Assembly: GCA_023052935.1 (NCBI GenBank)
Contig: CM041298.1
Location: forward strand, 62,304,217 to 62,368,216
Direction: 5' to 3'
Length of the DNA stretch: 64,000 bases
Source of the DNA: Piezodorus guildinii
Lineage: Eukaryota > Arthropoda > Insecta > Hemiptera > Pentatomidae
Shown one piece after another: positions 52,886 through 62,844 of this stretch. Below the pieces are notes generated by a model. The model had not been told where the DNA came from. It did no database searches and saw only the letters and a program-made list of their open reading frames with translations. A program made the translations under genes and the position numbers. Every line of letters begins with the position of its first letter. Within the stretch, counting starts at the first letter, position 1.

Positions 52886-54165
52886 AAAGATATAATTTTT
52901 TTTTCTTAGTTATTTATTGAGATATATTACAATTTCATTCAAAATAAACAGTAGTAATAGTGATATGGAACCACATTCATACAGTATTTACTACTAATAA
53001 TTATATAAAGTCGAATTATATAAAACTATAAAAAAAAAACCTTGTGTATTAAAATAAATACAAAACAAACAGGCACAACAAACAAGACCACAGAAAGTAA
53101 AGAGAGTACTATCAATGACACATATACAACAAAAAATCAATCTCAAACAACACAAAGATAAGACACTACAGAACTGTAATACGACCGATCGCACTGTACG
53201 CAAGTGAAACACTGGCACTAAACCGCAAAGGACAAATCGAAGAACTACAGAAAGAGGAGAGAAAAATCATCAGAAAGATACTAGGACCAAGAAAAACAGA
53301 AGATGGATACAGACTGCAAAGCAAGAAAACAACAATAAACACGCCAACATCGAGATAGACATCAGGAAAAGAAGACTGAAATTCTATGGGCACATACAAA
53401 GACTTCCTGAAACAAGACTGACACGACAAATACACGAAGCAACACTCAAAAGCACTACGAACTGGATCAAACCGACACGAGAAGACTTACGAAGAGCAGA
53501 CATAAGACAAGAGAAAATCCAAGACAGAAACATATTTAGAGACAAAATAAACAAATGGAAGGTAACTCTAGAGCAAAACAATCAGAAACCATACAGACCC
53601 AAATGGTCTGCAGAAAAAAAGAGAAGTCAAGCCAAAGAATGAGACAATACTGGCTAGAAAAAAAGAACAAGAAATAAGAAAATTGAACCATACGTGCTTA
53701 GCGCTTTCCTTTTAGGGAGGTATCGCACTAATAATAACAAAATAAATACAAATATCATACACACAATCAATATACAATATTTTCAATCTGCTAAAGATAC
53801 CCCGGACTTGGCTTTTCCCTCCCCTTGTGCAAGAGGTGCAGGGTGCAGCCGCGTCAATGGTGAGAGCCAGTGGAAACTCAGTTTGAGCGCAATAGCCACA
53901 AACATACAGTACATGAGATTAGAATCTGACCAATGTAAGAACTCCAGTATAAATGTTTACAAAACGTCTCGTGGCCAATGCCGTTTCAATCTTCGTGTTG
54001 GATTGTAGGGGTGGATGGTGTATAAAGTTAGGATGATGTATAAAGTTCCGATGAAATTTAGAAAATTTGTATGGTACCAGGTCGAGAATAAATGGAATAT
54101 TTAGGTCGTGGAGTAAGGTACTGTTGGAAACATAAAATGGAGCATAAACTATTGTTCGGAGGAAT
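52886..54165 (-). mobile_element. Jockey-type LINE B second copy, itself interrupted
   Basis: T-rich 3' end at 52893-52903, 3' UTR (GATATATTACAATTTCATTC, CCACATTCATACAGTATTTA) to about 53036; resumes near 53700 (AATAATAACAAAATAAATAC, CCCCGGACTTGGCTTTTCCC, GTGAGAGCCAGTGGAAACTC) and reaches ORF2 (GCCGTTTCAATCTTCGTGTT = PRRLKRQ region) to the truncation near 54165. Possible target-site duplication AGATATAA / AGACATAA. Confidence 0.8.
53040..53700 (+). pseudogene. RTE-type LINE C-terminus inserted in LINE B
   Basis: Plus-strand frames: THIQQKINLKQHKDKT (about 53118), then VIRPIALYASETLALNRKGQ (about 53180) with EERKIIRKILGP, and after a frameshift DIRKRRLKFYGHIQRLPETR (about 53355) to WKVTLEQNNQKPYRPKWSAE and a TGA at 53640. 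RP-x-ALY-SETW and the KRRL-x-GH block are hallmarks of RTE-type LINE C-termini. Minus-strand frames here are shadows. Confidence 0.85.
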
Positions 54166-54459
54166 TAGGATTAGACATAAGTATAGAAGAGTTGTATATA
54201 GCATTAGAGGGCTTTGAAATACCTGTCAAATTCATTTGGCTCACCAAGCTTACCATGAAGAGCCTTTAGTGCTTAGTACGAATTAAAAGCGACATGACTA
54301 TATAATTTAGGATTGGTAAATGCAACAGACCTGGAGAAGACCTAGCTGGTTTGTTCTTTCCAAAAGGCCTTGGAAAAAACTGTACGGTACTCTGATGTTT
54401 AAAAAGATGTACGATATTCAATTACTACTAAAGAAAAGAAGTTTAATAAATTATATACA

Positions 54460-55440
54460 GATGTATTAAAGAAAGCGCTGCAAATTATTACACAATGGTT
54501 TATTATTTCTAAATAACTATATTGGTGTATAGTTGTTGATATATCAGTTTATAAACTAGTAATTAATACAAAAAGCGATGAATAAATCAAAGGAAAATGG
54601 CCTATTATCACTGCCGATTTCAAAACGCTATATTACTGCTATTTTTAAAACTTCAAAGGTTTTTTTTTTTAATTTTGTAGGAAATTTAATTTAATTGGTA
54701 TTTATTTATTTATTATTTCAGACAAACGGATTTTTGTTTACATGTCATTCCGATTCTACGTGTCTTTGAAAAGAAAGCCTTAAAATTACGAGGGAAAGAG
54801 GGGTAATTTCTTTTTTGATGATTACGAAGGTTCATTATTGAAAATAATAAACCAAAAGCGTTTATACAAGATTTTTTTTAATTTCTTAATTTTATGTATT
54901 ATAATTAATAGCGGTGTACTTATTCTTAAGCATAAGCATAATAATTCTATAATTTTTTTTATTTATCTAAGAAAATAACAGAGTTGCAAGCGTATTGTGT
55001 ATATATATATATTGATTCTAAAACTCATTTTATTTTTTATTCTTTAAACTATTCCTGTTTTGTTTTTTGTTAAAAACTCCAATATTTTTTTCTCCATCTT
55101 TAAAAATAACTGAGTCATTAAATCAAATCATTTTTTATTCGGCCGCCGTTTTAAAACTAATCGGTTAAAATCAACGTTTTTAGGATCATCGTAGGTTACC
55201 CTTGCATTTTTGTGTAGAATTTTAAAAAATTGGTGCAGTGAACGGCTTTGGGAGAAAAGCCGTGTAGGGCGTACGGGGGACGATGGACAAATTTTTTTAT
55301 TTTTTTATTTTTATTCTTTATTCGGATTTACGTATCTTGAAACGCAAGCTCTAAATTTTGACTAAGGAGAGGTGTTTTAATTTTTTCGAGAACAAAGCTT
55401 TATTGTTGAAAATAATAAGCTAAAAAAGTATTTTACTAAC
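54460..55440 (-). repeat. Repeat M (reverse) and linked old repeat
   Basis: GAAAGCGCTGCAAATTATTA (54470) starts reversed M; AACTAGTAATTAATACAAAA and CAAAGGAAAATGGCC follow. 54700-54850 repeats 33890-34030. 54950-55440 repeats phrases of 34680-35150. No coding. Confidence 0.55.
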
Positions 55441-56270
55441 TAATTTTACTTACATGAATGTAACCAAGATTGTTATTATTATTTTCTTTATAGTATTTAT
55501 TTAATTTTGTGTATATATATTTTTTTTTCTTCTCTTTTTTTATTTGTTTAATCATGATTAATTTGTTTTCTTTAATTTGATTTACAATGTACATATGGGA
55601 TGAATGATTTATTCTATCTGTAATACTCATTGCCCCAGAATGTGGAAGACTGTATTATCTCTTAATAAAATAAATTAAAAAAAAAAAATTTACTTACAGA
55701 AACGGTAGAATACCAGAACTTTATCCGAATCGAAATTAGCTTGCTATGAATACTCTTTGTTGATTAATCATGTTAATGTTTTAGAGTGAGCGCACTCAAA
55801 TCTGTGTGCAAGGGCTAATCAGTCTAAGAGTGGTTTAATGTTGACTCAACGAAAGTCCATACGAACACTATTTACTCAAGGAACGACCCAGAGGGACATT
55901 TATCAGGGTAATGTTGATATTTATTTTGAAAATTGGTTGATACTATAATTTGTTTTTGTCATTGACGTTGATAACCAAAATAAATTGCTCTGTTTGTGAT
56001 AATCAAATGCGTCCATAGAAGCGACCATACGTTAAGTTCTACTGCCATTTTAAAACTGTTTTGTGAATGAAAAAATGTGATGGAAAAATCTTTTTAATTA
56101 CAGTAATTTTTTGGATATAAGATAAAAAACACAATTAACAATATCATAACGATGTACTTAATTTTTTTTAATATTTTATATTATGTATTGAAAAAAAATC
56201 AGAAAACGATGTTTATGTGATTCTAGTAAATTTACAAGAAAACGTAGTAACCACAGATTATTTATTTCTT
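55441..56270. other. No gene; poly-A tip
   Basis: 55620-55690 (CCCAGAATGTGGAAGACTGT then AATAAAATAAATTAAAAAAA) looks like a LINE or processed 3' end on plus. 55690-56270 is unassigned. Confidence 0.35.
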
Positions 56271-56274
56271 TGAT

Positions 56275-56815
56275 ATATTTTTTTACGATTTTCTCGAAAA
56301 CGGCTGCAACGATTTTGATTAAACTCGCCTTTTCAATGTGAAATTCAATGAGCCTAAATATCATACAGGTTTCATTCTGATTAAAATAGTATGACAGGGC
56401 TTAAATGTCGAATTTTTTAATTAACTATCTCTAGAGTGCCTTTAAAGTTGTAGATTCTAAAAAAACAAATCAAAGAAAAACCCATTAATAATAATAAAAA
56501 ATAGCATTGTTGAAAAACGGACAAATGTACAAGTTCAGCGAATTCGATATCACAGTAATATCGACAGTAATGTCGACGTGTAATATACCGTTAAAAAGCT
56601 AAAGTTTTTAGAAAAAAAATTATCTTATACAGAAAGCTGTAAAAAATAGGTTATAATGATGAAAACCTGAATCAACTAATTGTCGTCGATAAAAATGTTA
56701 TATATTATTTAATAAAATACATATTTCTCTCGCAGCCATCGTAATTAATGATATACTTTTTTACTACCTAACAGTATTACAAAATTCTTACAGCGGAGAA
56801 GTTAGTTCCGGCTGC
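56275..56815 (+). repeat. Repeat K, partial copy 15
   Basis: TTTTACGATTTTCTCGAAAAC, GATTAAACTCGCCTTTTCAA, CATTCTGATTAAAATAGTAT, AAGTTCAGCGAATTCGATAT, GTAATATACCGTTAAAAAGC and ATTCTTACAGCGGAGAAGTTAG. Start half absent; the end is eroded. Another K end tip lies at 57265-57325. Confidence 0.7.
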
Positions 56816-56819
56816 TGTC

Positions 56820-57449
56820 AAATAAACACTCAATTAAGTGGAAAATTTAAAACAAAAGATTATCCTGATAATTAGTAATGTTCTAATTATAAATTAACAA
56901 AATAAAAGAGTAGTTTTGAAAATTGACAAGAATTATAATAATTAAAAACAAAAGGGGAAAAGAAAAATTTTACATTTCAATAAATATAAAAAAGAATAAT
57001 TAGATTTGGTTTGAAAAAATAAATAAATATTATACGGTGTGAAAAAATATTTACATATATATGACGTACAAAATTTCATTACTCTCATAAAATGTGAAAC
57101 ATTATATATTGAAAAAATTACAGTATGAAAAAAGAGTTACATTCTATAGCGAAAATGTCAAAACTTTTATAAAATGATAAACATTACAATAAATTTATAA
57201 AGTATAATAAACATTGTAAAGTGTTTCTCACTCACGGATAAAATTTCCTCAGCATAAAAAATCATAAATTGATTTTAATAACGCAGCTAAGTCAAAGTCT
57301 TGTATTGAGCGCAACAGATTTTTAAATGAAGTTGCTAACTTTTCATATATCCTCGTAGATTGGTAATAAATCTCCTCTCAACGGAGCTCAATTGTTTTAT
57401 CATCAGAAATCTTCTATTCAGAAATACCAAATGTGCATGGATTCTAAAT
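56820..57449. other. No gene; K end tip and possible Penelope remnant
   Basis: 57265-57325 (TTGATTTTAATAACGCAGC, GCGCAACAGATTTTT) is a K end. 57340-57449 is the left flank of the following LINE and may be contiguous with the Penelope fragment on its far side. Confidence 0.35.
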
Positions 57450-57460
57450 GGCTAAATTAT

Positions 57461-59418
57461 TTTTTTCTTATTTTTTTTAATTTTATTTATTTATAGTAAT
57501 TTACAACTGTACTAAAGAATACAATAAGTAAATATGTAGAATGAATATAAAAAGTCTTGAAAATGTCTTGAGAAAGAACCACCCAGTGGTAGCACTTCAC
57601 TAACTATTTTAATACAGTCGGTCCCGAGGCCACCTTCTTTTCAGTCGCCTTGGAGGGTTATCAGGGATATCTGAGGAAGATAAATTACGGACAAGTGGGT
57701 TTGTATGGGCAGGGAGTTTAGAATGGAAAGAGGAGTATCTATCACGGGCTATGTCTGCAACAAATGGGATGTTTAGGTCATTATGGAGGATTTGATTTGT
57801 GACAAAATAAGGAGCATTCAGGATTTTGGATTGTAAGGACTGGATGCGGGAGGAATTAGATGGTTTCGTAGAGCCCCAAAGCTCGATTCCATATGTCCAA
57901 ATAGGTCTGATAATTGTGATGTAGATGAGTCTTTTGTAATGTGCTGGAAGTTTTAAACGTTTGTCTAGTAAGTGTTGTAGTAATCGATATCTTCGAGCAG
58001 TTTCTTGTCGTTTTAGTCTTGTGTGAGGATTCCAAGTAAGGCGCTTGTCAAGATGGAGACCTAGGTATCGGATTTGTTCTACAGAAGTAAGGGTAATGTT
58101 ATTAAAGGATACTGGGGGGCAGGAAGTCATCGGTTTACGACGAAGGGTAAAGGTGATTTGGTGGGATTTGTTGGGATTTATTTTAGTCCTTCAATTTTGA
58201 CACCATTCTTCAATGGCTTTGATGTGGGACTGAAGGATTTAGGATGCAGTAGTTGGATCATTATGGACTGACAAAACACACGTGTCATCAGCATAAGTAT
58301 TGAGGACAGTGCGAGGATGGAGTGGAATGTCAGCTGTATAAAGGGAGTAGAGGATAGGACCTAAGATACTACCTTGAGGCACTCCAGCAGATAGGAAAAA
58401 TGTGGATGAGTAGGAAAAGTTGTGGTTTACCTTAAAGGTTCTGCCAGTAAGGTAGGAACGCATTAATAGGAAATATGTAGGGGTGAGGAATTGACGGAGT
58501 TTGTAAAGCAGTCCCTGGTGCCAGACTCGATCAAATGCTTGTTCTACATCAAGAAAGACTCCAGTGCAGTACATTCCGTGCTCCAATGTGGAGGACGCTA
58601 CATCCACCACGCGGTGACATTGTTGTATTATAGAATGAGATGTTCGAAATCCAAACTGGTGGTCAGGGATAACATGATTCATTTCTAGGATAGGATAAAG
58701 ACGTTTTAGAAGGAGTTTTTTTAGGATTTTGCCCATGATGGGCAAAAGGGAGATAGGACGATAGGATGACGGATGTTCAGGAGGCTTATTGGGTTTTTGT
58801 ATCATTTGTGAAAGTTTCCAAGCAGTAGGAAAATACGTGGATCTGAGAGTGGCATTGTATATATAGGTAAGGAAAACGACGGCTTTTCGAGGAAGTTGTT
58901 TTAGGATGTGAGGTGTGATAAGATCTTGGCCAGGAGTTTTTTTGTAAGGTAATTTTTTAATTATGTTTATTACTTCAGAAGGATGAAAGGCTTTAGGAGG
59001 AAGGGACATTGGGAGTGGGATAGCTAGTTCTGCCTCAACATGTTCAATGTGGGTTGGATTTAGGATATCTGGATGAGGGTTAAAAATATTGAAGAGGTGT
59101 TTACCAAATATTTGTGACTTTTCTTGATCTGATCGTGACCAGTTATTGGATTCATTGAGGAGCGGGTGATTAAATGATTTAAATTTAAGGAGTTTTTTGG
59201 TTGCTATCCATAAGGATTTATCAGAGGTGTTTAGGTTTTCTGTAAAGCTCTGTAAAGTTTGTACTTTAAATTTTCTTGTTTCTTTTTTTAATTTGTTAGT
59301 AAGTTGCGTGTAACGAGCTTTGTCAGATGGGTACCTAGTTTTATGCCACTTAGTCCTTGCTTGTCGTTTTTCTTTAAGAAGCATTCGGATATGTCGTGGC
59401 AAGTTATTGTTATCGTTG
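57461..59418 (-). mobile_element. Jockey-type LINE A', longest copy
   Basis: 3' end at 57461-57480, 3' UTR to 57608, ORF2 part to 59418. Perfect 11-bp target-site duplication GGCTAAATTAT at 57450-57460 and 59419-59429. Lacks the endonuclease half and ORF1 by 5' truncation. Confidence 0.9.
57609..59418 (-). pseudogene. LINE A' ORF2: linker, full RT and C-terminus
   Basis: A single minus-strand frame with two stops: a TAA at 58236-58238 and a TGA about 40 bp further on. Order: LPRHIRMLLKEKRQARTKW, IKKLPYKKTPGQDLITPHIL, SYRPISLLPIMGKILKKLLL, IPDHQFGFRTSHSIIQQCHR, GVFLDVEQAFDRVWHQGLLY (first catalytic Asp), AGVPQGSILGPILYSLYTAD, TYADDTCVLS (YADD), YLGLHLDKRLTWNPHTRLK, IRPIWTYGIELWGSTKPSNS and NPPRRLKRRWPRD. 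A 12-bp in-frame deletion (KILNAP where relatives have KILRKILNAP) is present. This is a Jockey-clade reverse transcriptase used for target-primed insertion; the two stops make it inactive. Confidence 0.92.
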
Positions 59419-59479
59419 GCTAAATTATAGATTTTTTTATAGTTTTCTGGAAAGATCTCTATAATTTTTAAATTTAATA

Positions 59480-59785
59480 ATAAGATTAATTAATCGGAAA
59501 AACAAACATTGTCTTCATAAGGACTTTACAGTCATAATAAAATCAGTAATTATTTATCAAACATTAAAGATCCCATTCTACCTAAATAAAAATTAAATGT
59601 TATTTATAATGTAAATTTAACAGATTGTGATAAGATATACATTGGAGAAACCTCTAAAAAGATCACAACTAGAGTGAAACAACAAAGTAGTAATTGCAAA
59701 AGTTGTAAAAATATAAACACCACAGCATTGGCACAGCACAGTATACAGCTTAATTACCAATTTGATATTGAAAACCTACAATTTT
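59480..59785 (+). pseudogene. Penelope-like GIY-YIG endonuclease fragment
   Basis: Plus frame: NVIYNVNLTDCDKIYIGETS (about 59596-59655) carries the GIY-YIG core (IY...YIG), then KITTRVKQ, TTALAQHSIQLNYQFDIENL (about 59719-59778). Cut at about 59785 by LINE C. It differs clearly from the endonuclease at 38490-39047, so it is another family. RT part not seen, though 57340-57449 may belong to it. Confidence 0.8.
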
Positions 59786-60200
59786 ATTATTATTACTATA
59801 TTTTTTTATACGCAACAGCGTTGCTGTTGAATGTGAGGTATTATTATTTTCCTCTTGACCAGCGTCCTGAATTTTCAGTTTAAAAGACCTATCGGCCATT
59901 GTCTTTTAAGTTTTATTTGGGCCTGCCCTGGTAACAGGGAGGAAGAAACAAGTTGATTTGGATGGTGATGTGTCGAAGAGTGAAACGTGTTATATTTGTA
60001 GTGAATGTAAGAATTTACTGTTGGAATGTTTGTGCCATTGTGTATCGTGTGATTCGAAACATACCACGGTGCGTGAAAAATTTTTCGTAACATTTTGGAC
60101 TGAGTTGTTTGTATTTTGTTTGTGTGTAGTAGTCCGGGCGCCATAGGTATGCATAATATGAGTGCCGAATTTTTCCAACGGATTTAGGTAATGAAAAGGT
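59786..60200 (-). pseudogene. LINE C (Jockey-type), C-terminus and 3' UTR
   Basis: Minus frame 60144-59875 reads HTNKIQTTQSKMLRKIFHAP, WYVSNHTIHNGTNIPTVNS, NQLVSSSLLPGQ and KLKRQWPIGLLN with a stop. IRHSYYAYLWRP just upstream is a decayed RPIWTYGAELW block. 3' UTR (GGACGCTGGTCAAGAGG) matches 22740-22800. Confidence 0.8.
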
Positions 60201-60209
60201 CAAGGAATT

Positions 60210-60600
60210 ATAATGTGGATCTTGCCGGACCATTTTTTGGCCCATTTTTTTAACCCCTCTTCTCTTATTCGTAAAGGGAATGTATTGAGTACATGATATA
60301 AAATTATTTTAATATTTATTTCGATAGTAATTTATAGTTTGTTCTAATGTCTAAATTGAGGATATACTCTTAAAGAATAAAAAAACGAAAATGAAAGTAA
60401 TACATTTTTTTTATTAATAAAAAAATAAAAGTTATATTTCAAAAACCAGCGAATTCAAGCATAAATGTACTAAAAATAGGTAAAAAAATACTTATTTTTA
60501 TTTTGAAATTTGTTATTGATGCATTTACATTATGAAATAGAAAACAATTCTGATTTTTTTCGATAAAAAAATATTGTGCGAAAATTTGCAGTACATTTAC
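60210..60600. other. No gene recognised
   Basis: AT-rich. Confidence 0.4.
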
Positions 60601-60639
60601 TTGGTGGAATTGATGACTCTGGTAAAGAAGGCTTCGTTA

Positions 60640-60860
60640 TTTGTCGTGGACGTAAGTTGTAGGTAAAAATATTATAGATTATCTAATAAAACACATGTTT
60701 CTATTGAACTTCATTTTTAATTACTTCTTTCACAATTTATTTTCGAATCTAAATGTATTTAAAAATTCTTAAACTGATTTTAACAACGGAGGTAAGTTAA
60801 ATTCACGTGTTGCGCGCGCCAGATATTTTTATTTCACTTTATACATATGAAGAATATTAA
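60640..60860 (+). repeat. Repeat K, end fragment 17 with next K start
   Basis: AATAAAACACATGTTTCTAT, AACTGATTTTAACAACGGAG, GTAAGTTAAATTCACGTGTT, GCGCGCGCCAGAT at 60640-60826, followed at once by TTTTTATTTCACTTTATACA, an eroded K start, as in copies 3 and 4. Confidence 0.7.
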
Positions 60861-60927
60861 AAAAATCAGTATTAAAAAAAAAAAAAGGTCTATTTACCTG
60901 CCTCGAGTACACTAAATGACACATATA

Positions 60928-61825
60928 TTGGGTTGATGCAAAATTAATGCAGGTTTTTAGTAGGTATTGTAAATACGCCATATCTTTACTTTAACCATAT
61001 ATATTTAATCAAAATAATTTCCATCTGAATCAATGCACTTTTCCAACGTTCAACAAGCTTTCTTATTCCACCAGAAAAAAAATCCGAATCCCTGGACTCA
61101 ATGAAATCACGAAAAGAATTTTCAATGTCGTCCTGGTTTTGAAAATTTTTCTCCCTCAAAAAGTTGTCCAGATGCCTGAAAAAGTGGAAGTCTGTAGGAG
61201 AGAGGTCAGGTGAATAAGGCGGATGTTGGAGAACTTCGTAGCCCAACTCGTGCAGTCGTCGAAGCGTTGGTTGTGCAACGTGTGGTCTGGCGTTATCGTG
61301 GAGCAGGATCGGCCCCTTCCGATTCATCAATGCTGGGCAAAGACGTTGCAATTTTTGAGTTCCGAGTTCCGCCGCCATTTCTCGTGTGGTTTTGGTTGGG
61401 TCTTTTTCCACTTTTGACCTCAGCTGGTCGCTGTCCAGAGCAAGATGACGGCCCCGACCTTCCTTGTCTTCGAGGTCGAAATCTCCTCTGCGAAACTTCT
61501 GGAACCAACGCTGCACCGTGCACTCATTAATAGCCCCCTGACCCCACACTTCATTAATATTACGAGCCGTTTGCGCAGCGCTGCGCCCTAATTTAAATTC
61601 GTAAAAATAAATTTGACGAAAATCGCACTTTGACATTTTCGATTCAAGACCTTTGAACACACTGAACAAAACGATTTTACTAAACAAATTCATGGTGAAA
61701 GAGAGGGTATTAGATAAGGTTTGTTTTGGTATAATAATGATCAATGTTAGGATTAGGTTTGTTTACACAATTGGAATTAAGATATTGCAATAGAGGAAAC
61801 CTGCATTAATTTTGCATCAACCCAA
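60928..61825 (-). mobile_element. Mariner element, internally deleted, intact TIRs
   Basis: TIRs of about 28 bp start TTGGGTTGATGCAAAATTAA at 60928 and are matched in reverse at 61798-61825; TA at 60926-60927 and 61826-61827 is the target duplication. Length 898 bp against about 1.3 kb for a complete mariner. Encodes an open but shortened transposase. Confidence 0.93.
60986..61636 (-). CDS. Mariner transposase, central region deleted in frame
   Basis: 216 codons from MSKCDFRQIYFYEFKLGRSA; family members have about 345. The frame is open upstream to 61744 but the mariner start is at 61636. Residues 1-95 hold the DNA-binding helix-turn-helix half (TARNIN, TVQRWFQKFRRGDFDLED, KTTREMAAELG). After ELGT the protein jumps to QKLQRLCPALMNRKGPILLH, so about 125 residues, including the first catalytic Asp (usual ...DEKW), are missing. 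The second and third Asp remain in HDNARPHVA and YSPDLSPTDFHFF (D34D spacing). It should bind the TIRs but not cut. No stops or frameshifts. Promoter lies in the TIR-proximal DNA by family analogy. Confidence 0.92.
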   Translation of the reverse strand: MSKCDFRQIYFYEFKLGRSAAQTARNINEVWGQGAINECTVQRWFQKFRRGDFDLEDKEGRGRHLALDSDQLRSKVEKDPTKTTREMAAELGTQKLQRLCPALMNRKGPILLHDNARPHVAQPTLRRLHELGYEVLQHPPYSPDLSPTDFHFFRHLDNFLREKNFQNQDDIENSFRDFIESRDSDFFSGGIRKLVERWKSALIQMEIILIKYIWLK

Positions 61826-61834
61826 TATTAAGAA

Positions 61835-62270
61835 ACGTATGAGGGAAAATCAGAGAGATTCTGGTATTGATGTCATACCAAATGGTGAAAGGGATGTCAG
61901 GGAGACGGTCAGTAACTGAACATCAATCCAATGTGAGCTTGATCGGAAATGCCCATCAACTTGTCACTACTTCAACTTACTCTTCATCCGTATGCCCTGG
62001 TTTACACTCACCATTCTCAAACACACATCATCCTGAACGACCAATCAACGTTAGATGCGAGCGTTAATCAACAGTTTTCAACCGGTGATTTGAACAGGCC
62101 TGTCAACCTACTCTCATACGTTGCAAACATTTTTCGAAATCGTAATTGATCTAAAATTATTTTATCGTCGTGCGTCTATGAATGGATAGAATAATGAATA
62201 AAAGTTACAGAAATAGCCTAATTCAACTTCTTGGTAATTATCACTAAATATATTTATATTTATACTTTTT
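61835..62270. other. Unassigned, less AT-rich stretch with overlapping short frames
   Basis: Open plus frames at 61867-62067 and 61949-62149 overlap in two frames (for example LHPYALVYTHHSQTHIIL). No motif recognised, no repeat match in the window. Could be part of an unplaced LINE or chance. Confidence 0.3.
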
Positions 62271-62274
62271 TTAT

Positions 62275-62840
62275 TTCTTTTTTTTTTAAATGTTTTATTG
62301 ATATTTACAACTGTACATACAATACATACAACTAGTAAATGGGCTACTTTACACTTATGGGCGTGATAATGTCTTGTGAAGAAACTACCCAGTGGTAGCA
62401 CTTCAATGTCTATTTAATTAAAGTAGGTCTCGAGGCTATCGTCTTTTCAATCGCGTCGGAGGGCTGTCAGGAATAGATGGGAATGATAAGTTGCGTACAA
62501 GAGGATTCGTGTGGGTTGGGAGTTTGGAATGAAAAGAGGCATATCTGTTTCGGGCTAGTTCTGTGACAAATGGGATATTTAGGTCATTATGGATGATTTA
62601 ATTCGTAACGAAATAAGGAGCATTTAGGATTTTGCGAAGGATTTTGGATTGTAAGGATTGAATGCGAGTGGAATTAGATGGTTTAGTAGAGCTCCAAAGC
62701 TCGATTCCATATGGCCAGATGGGTCTGATGATGGTAATATAAATGAGATTTTTGTAATAAATTGCAAGTTTTGAACGTTTGTCTAGTAAGTGTTGTAGTA
62801 ATCGGTATCTACGGGCAGTTTCTTGTCTTTCTTGTTGGGG
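62275..62840 (-). pseudogene. Jockey-type LINE A', 5'-truncated
   Basis: 3' end in the T run 62272-62286. Minus strand: RQETARRYRLLQHLLDK near 62820, IRPIWPYGIELWSSTKPSNS near 62690, RKILNAPYFVTN near 62620, a stop, then FHSKLPTHTNPLVR and RLKRR. Truncated at 62840. Confidence 0.82.
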
Positions 62841-62844
62841 ATTT

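Larger units (their letters stand above)
52330..54410 (+). pseudogene. RTE-type LINE RT, split by LINE B
   Basis: 52480-52885 gives, across frameshifts, EEEIEEELYKLK, KTIVIFIRKKGNRMICS (RT motif 'TIVIPIHKKGD' of RTE-type RTs), RAYECEF-KKNRN and TINRYYITTHHHFQASKDI. The next residues are found at 54168: SIEELYIALEGFEIPVKFIW, LTKLTMKSL, a stop, CLVRIKSDMTI and GEDLAGLFFPKGLGK. The order and spacing fit one RT domain cut by LINE B at 52886-54165. The YADD region is beyond the end of the fragment. Dead copy. Confidence 0.75.

Noticed and set aside
53166..53581. Membrane-protein-like minus-strand frames
   Set aside because: Antisense of the RTE C-terminus, whose plus-strand frame has clear family motifs; apparent hydrophobicity comes from the purine-rich coding strand.
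61210..61530. Plus-strand frames over the mariner
   Set aside because: Antisense shadows of the transposase gene.
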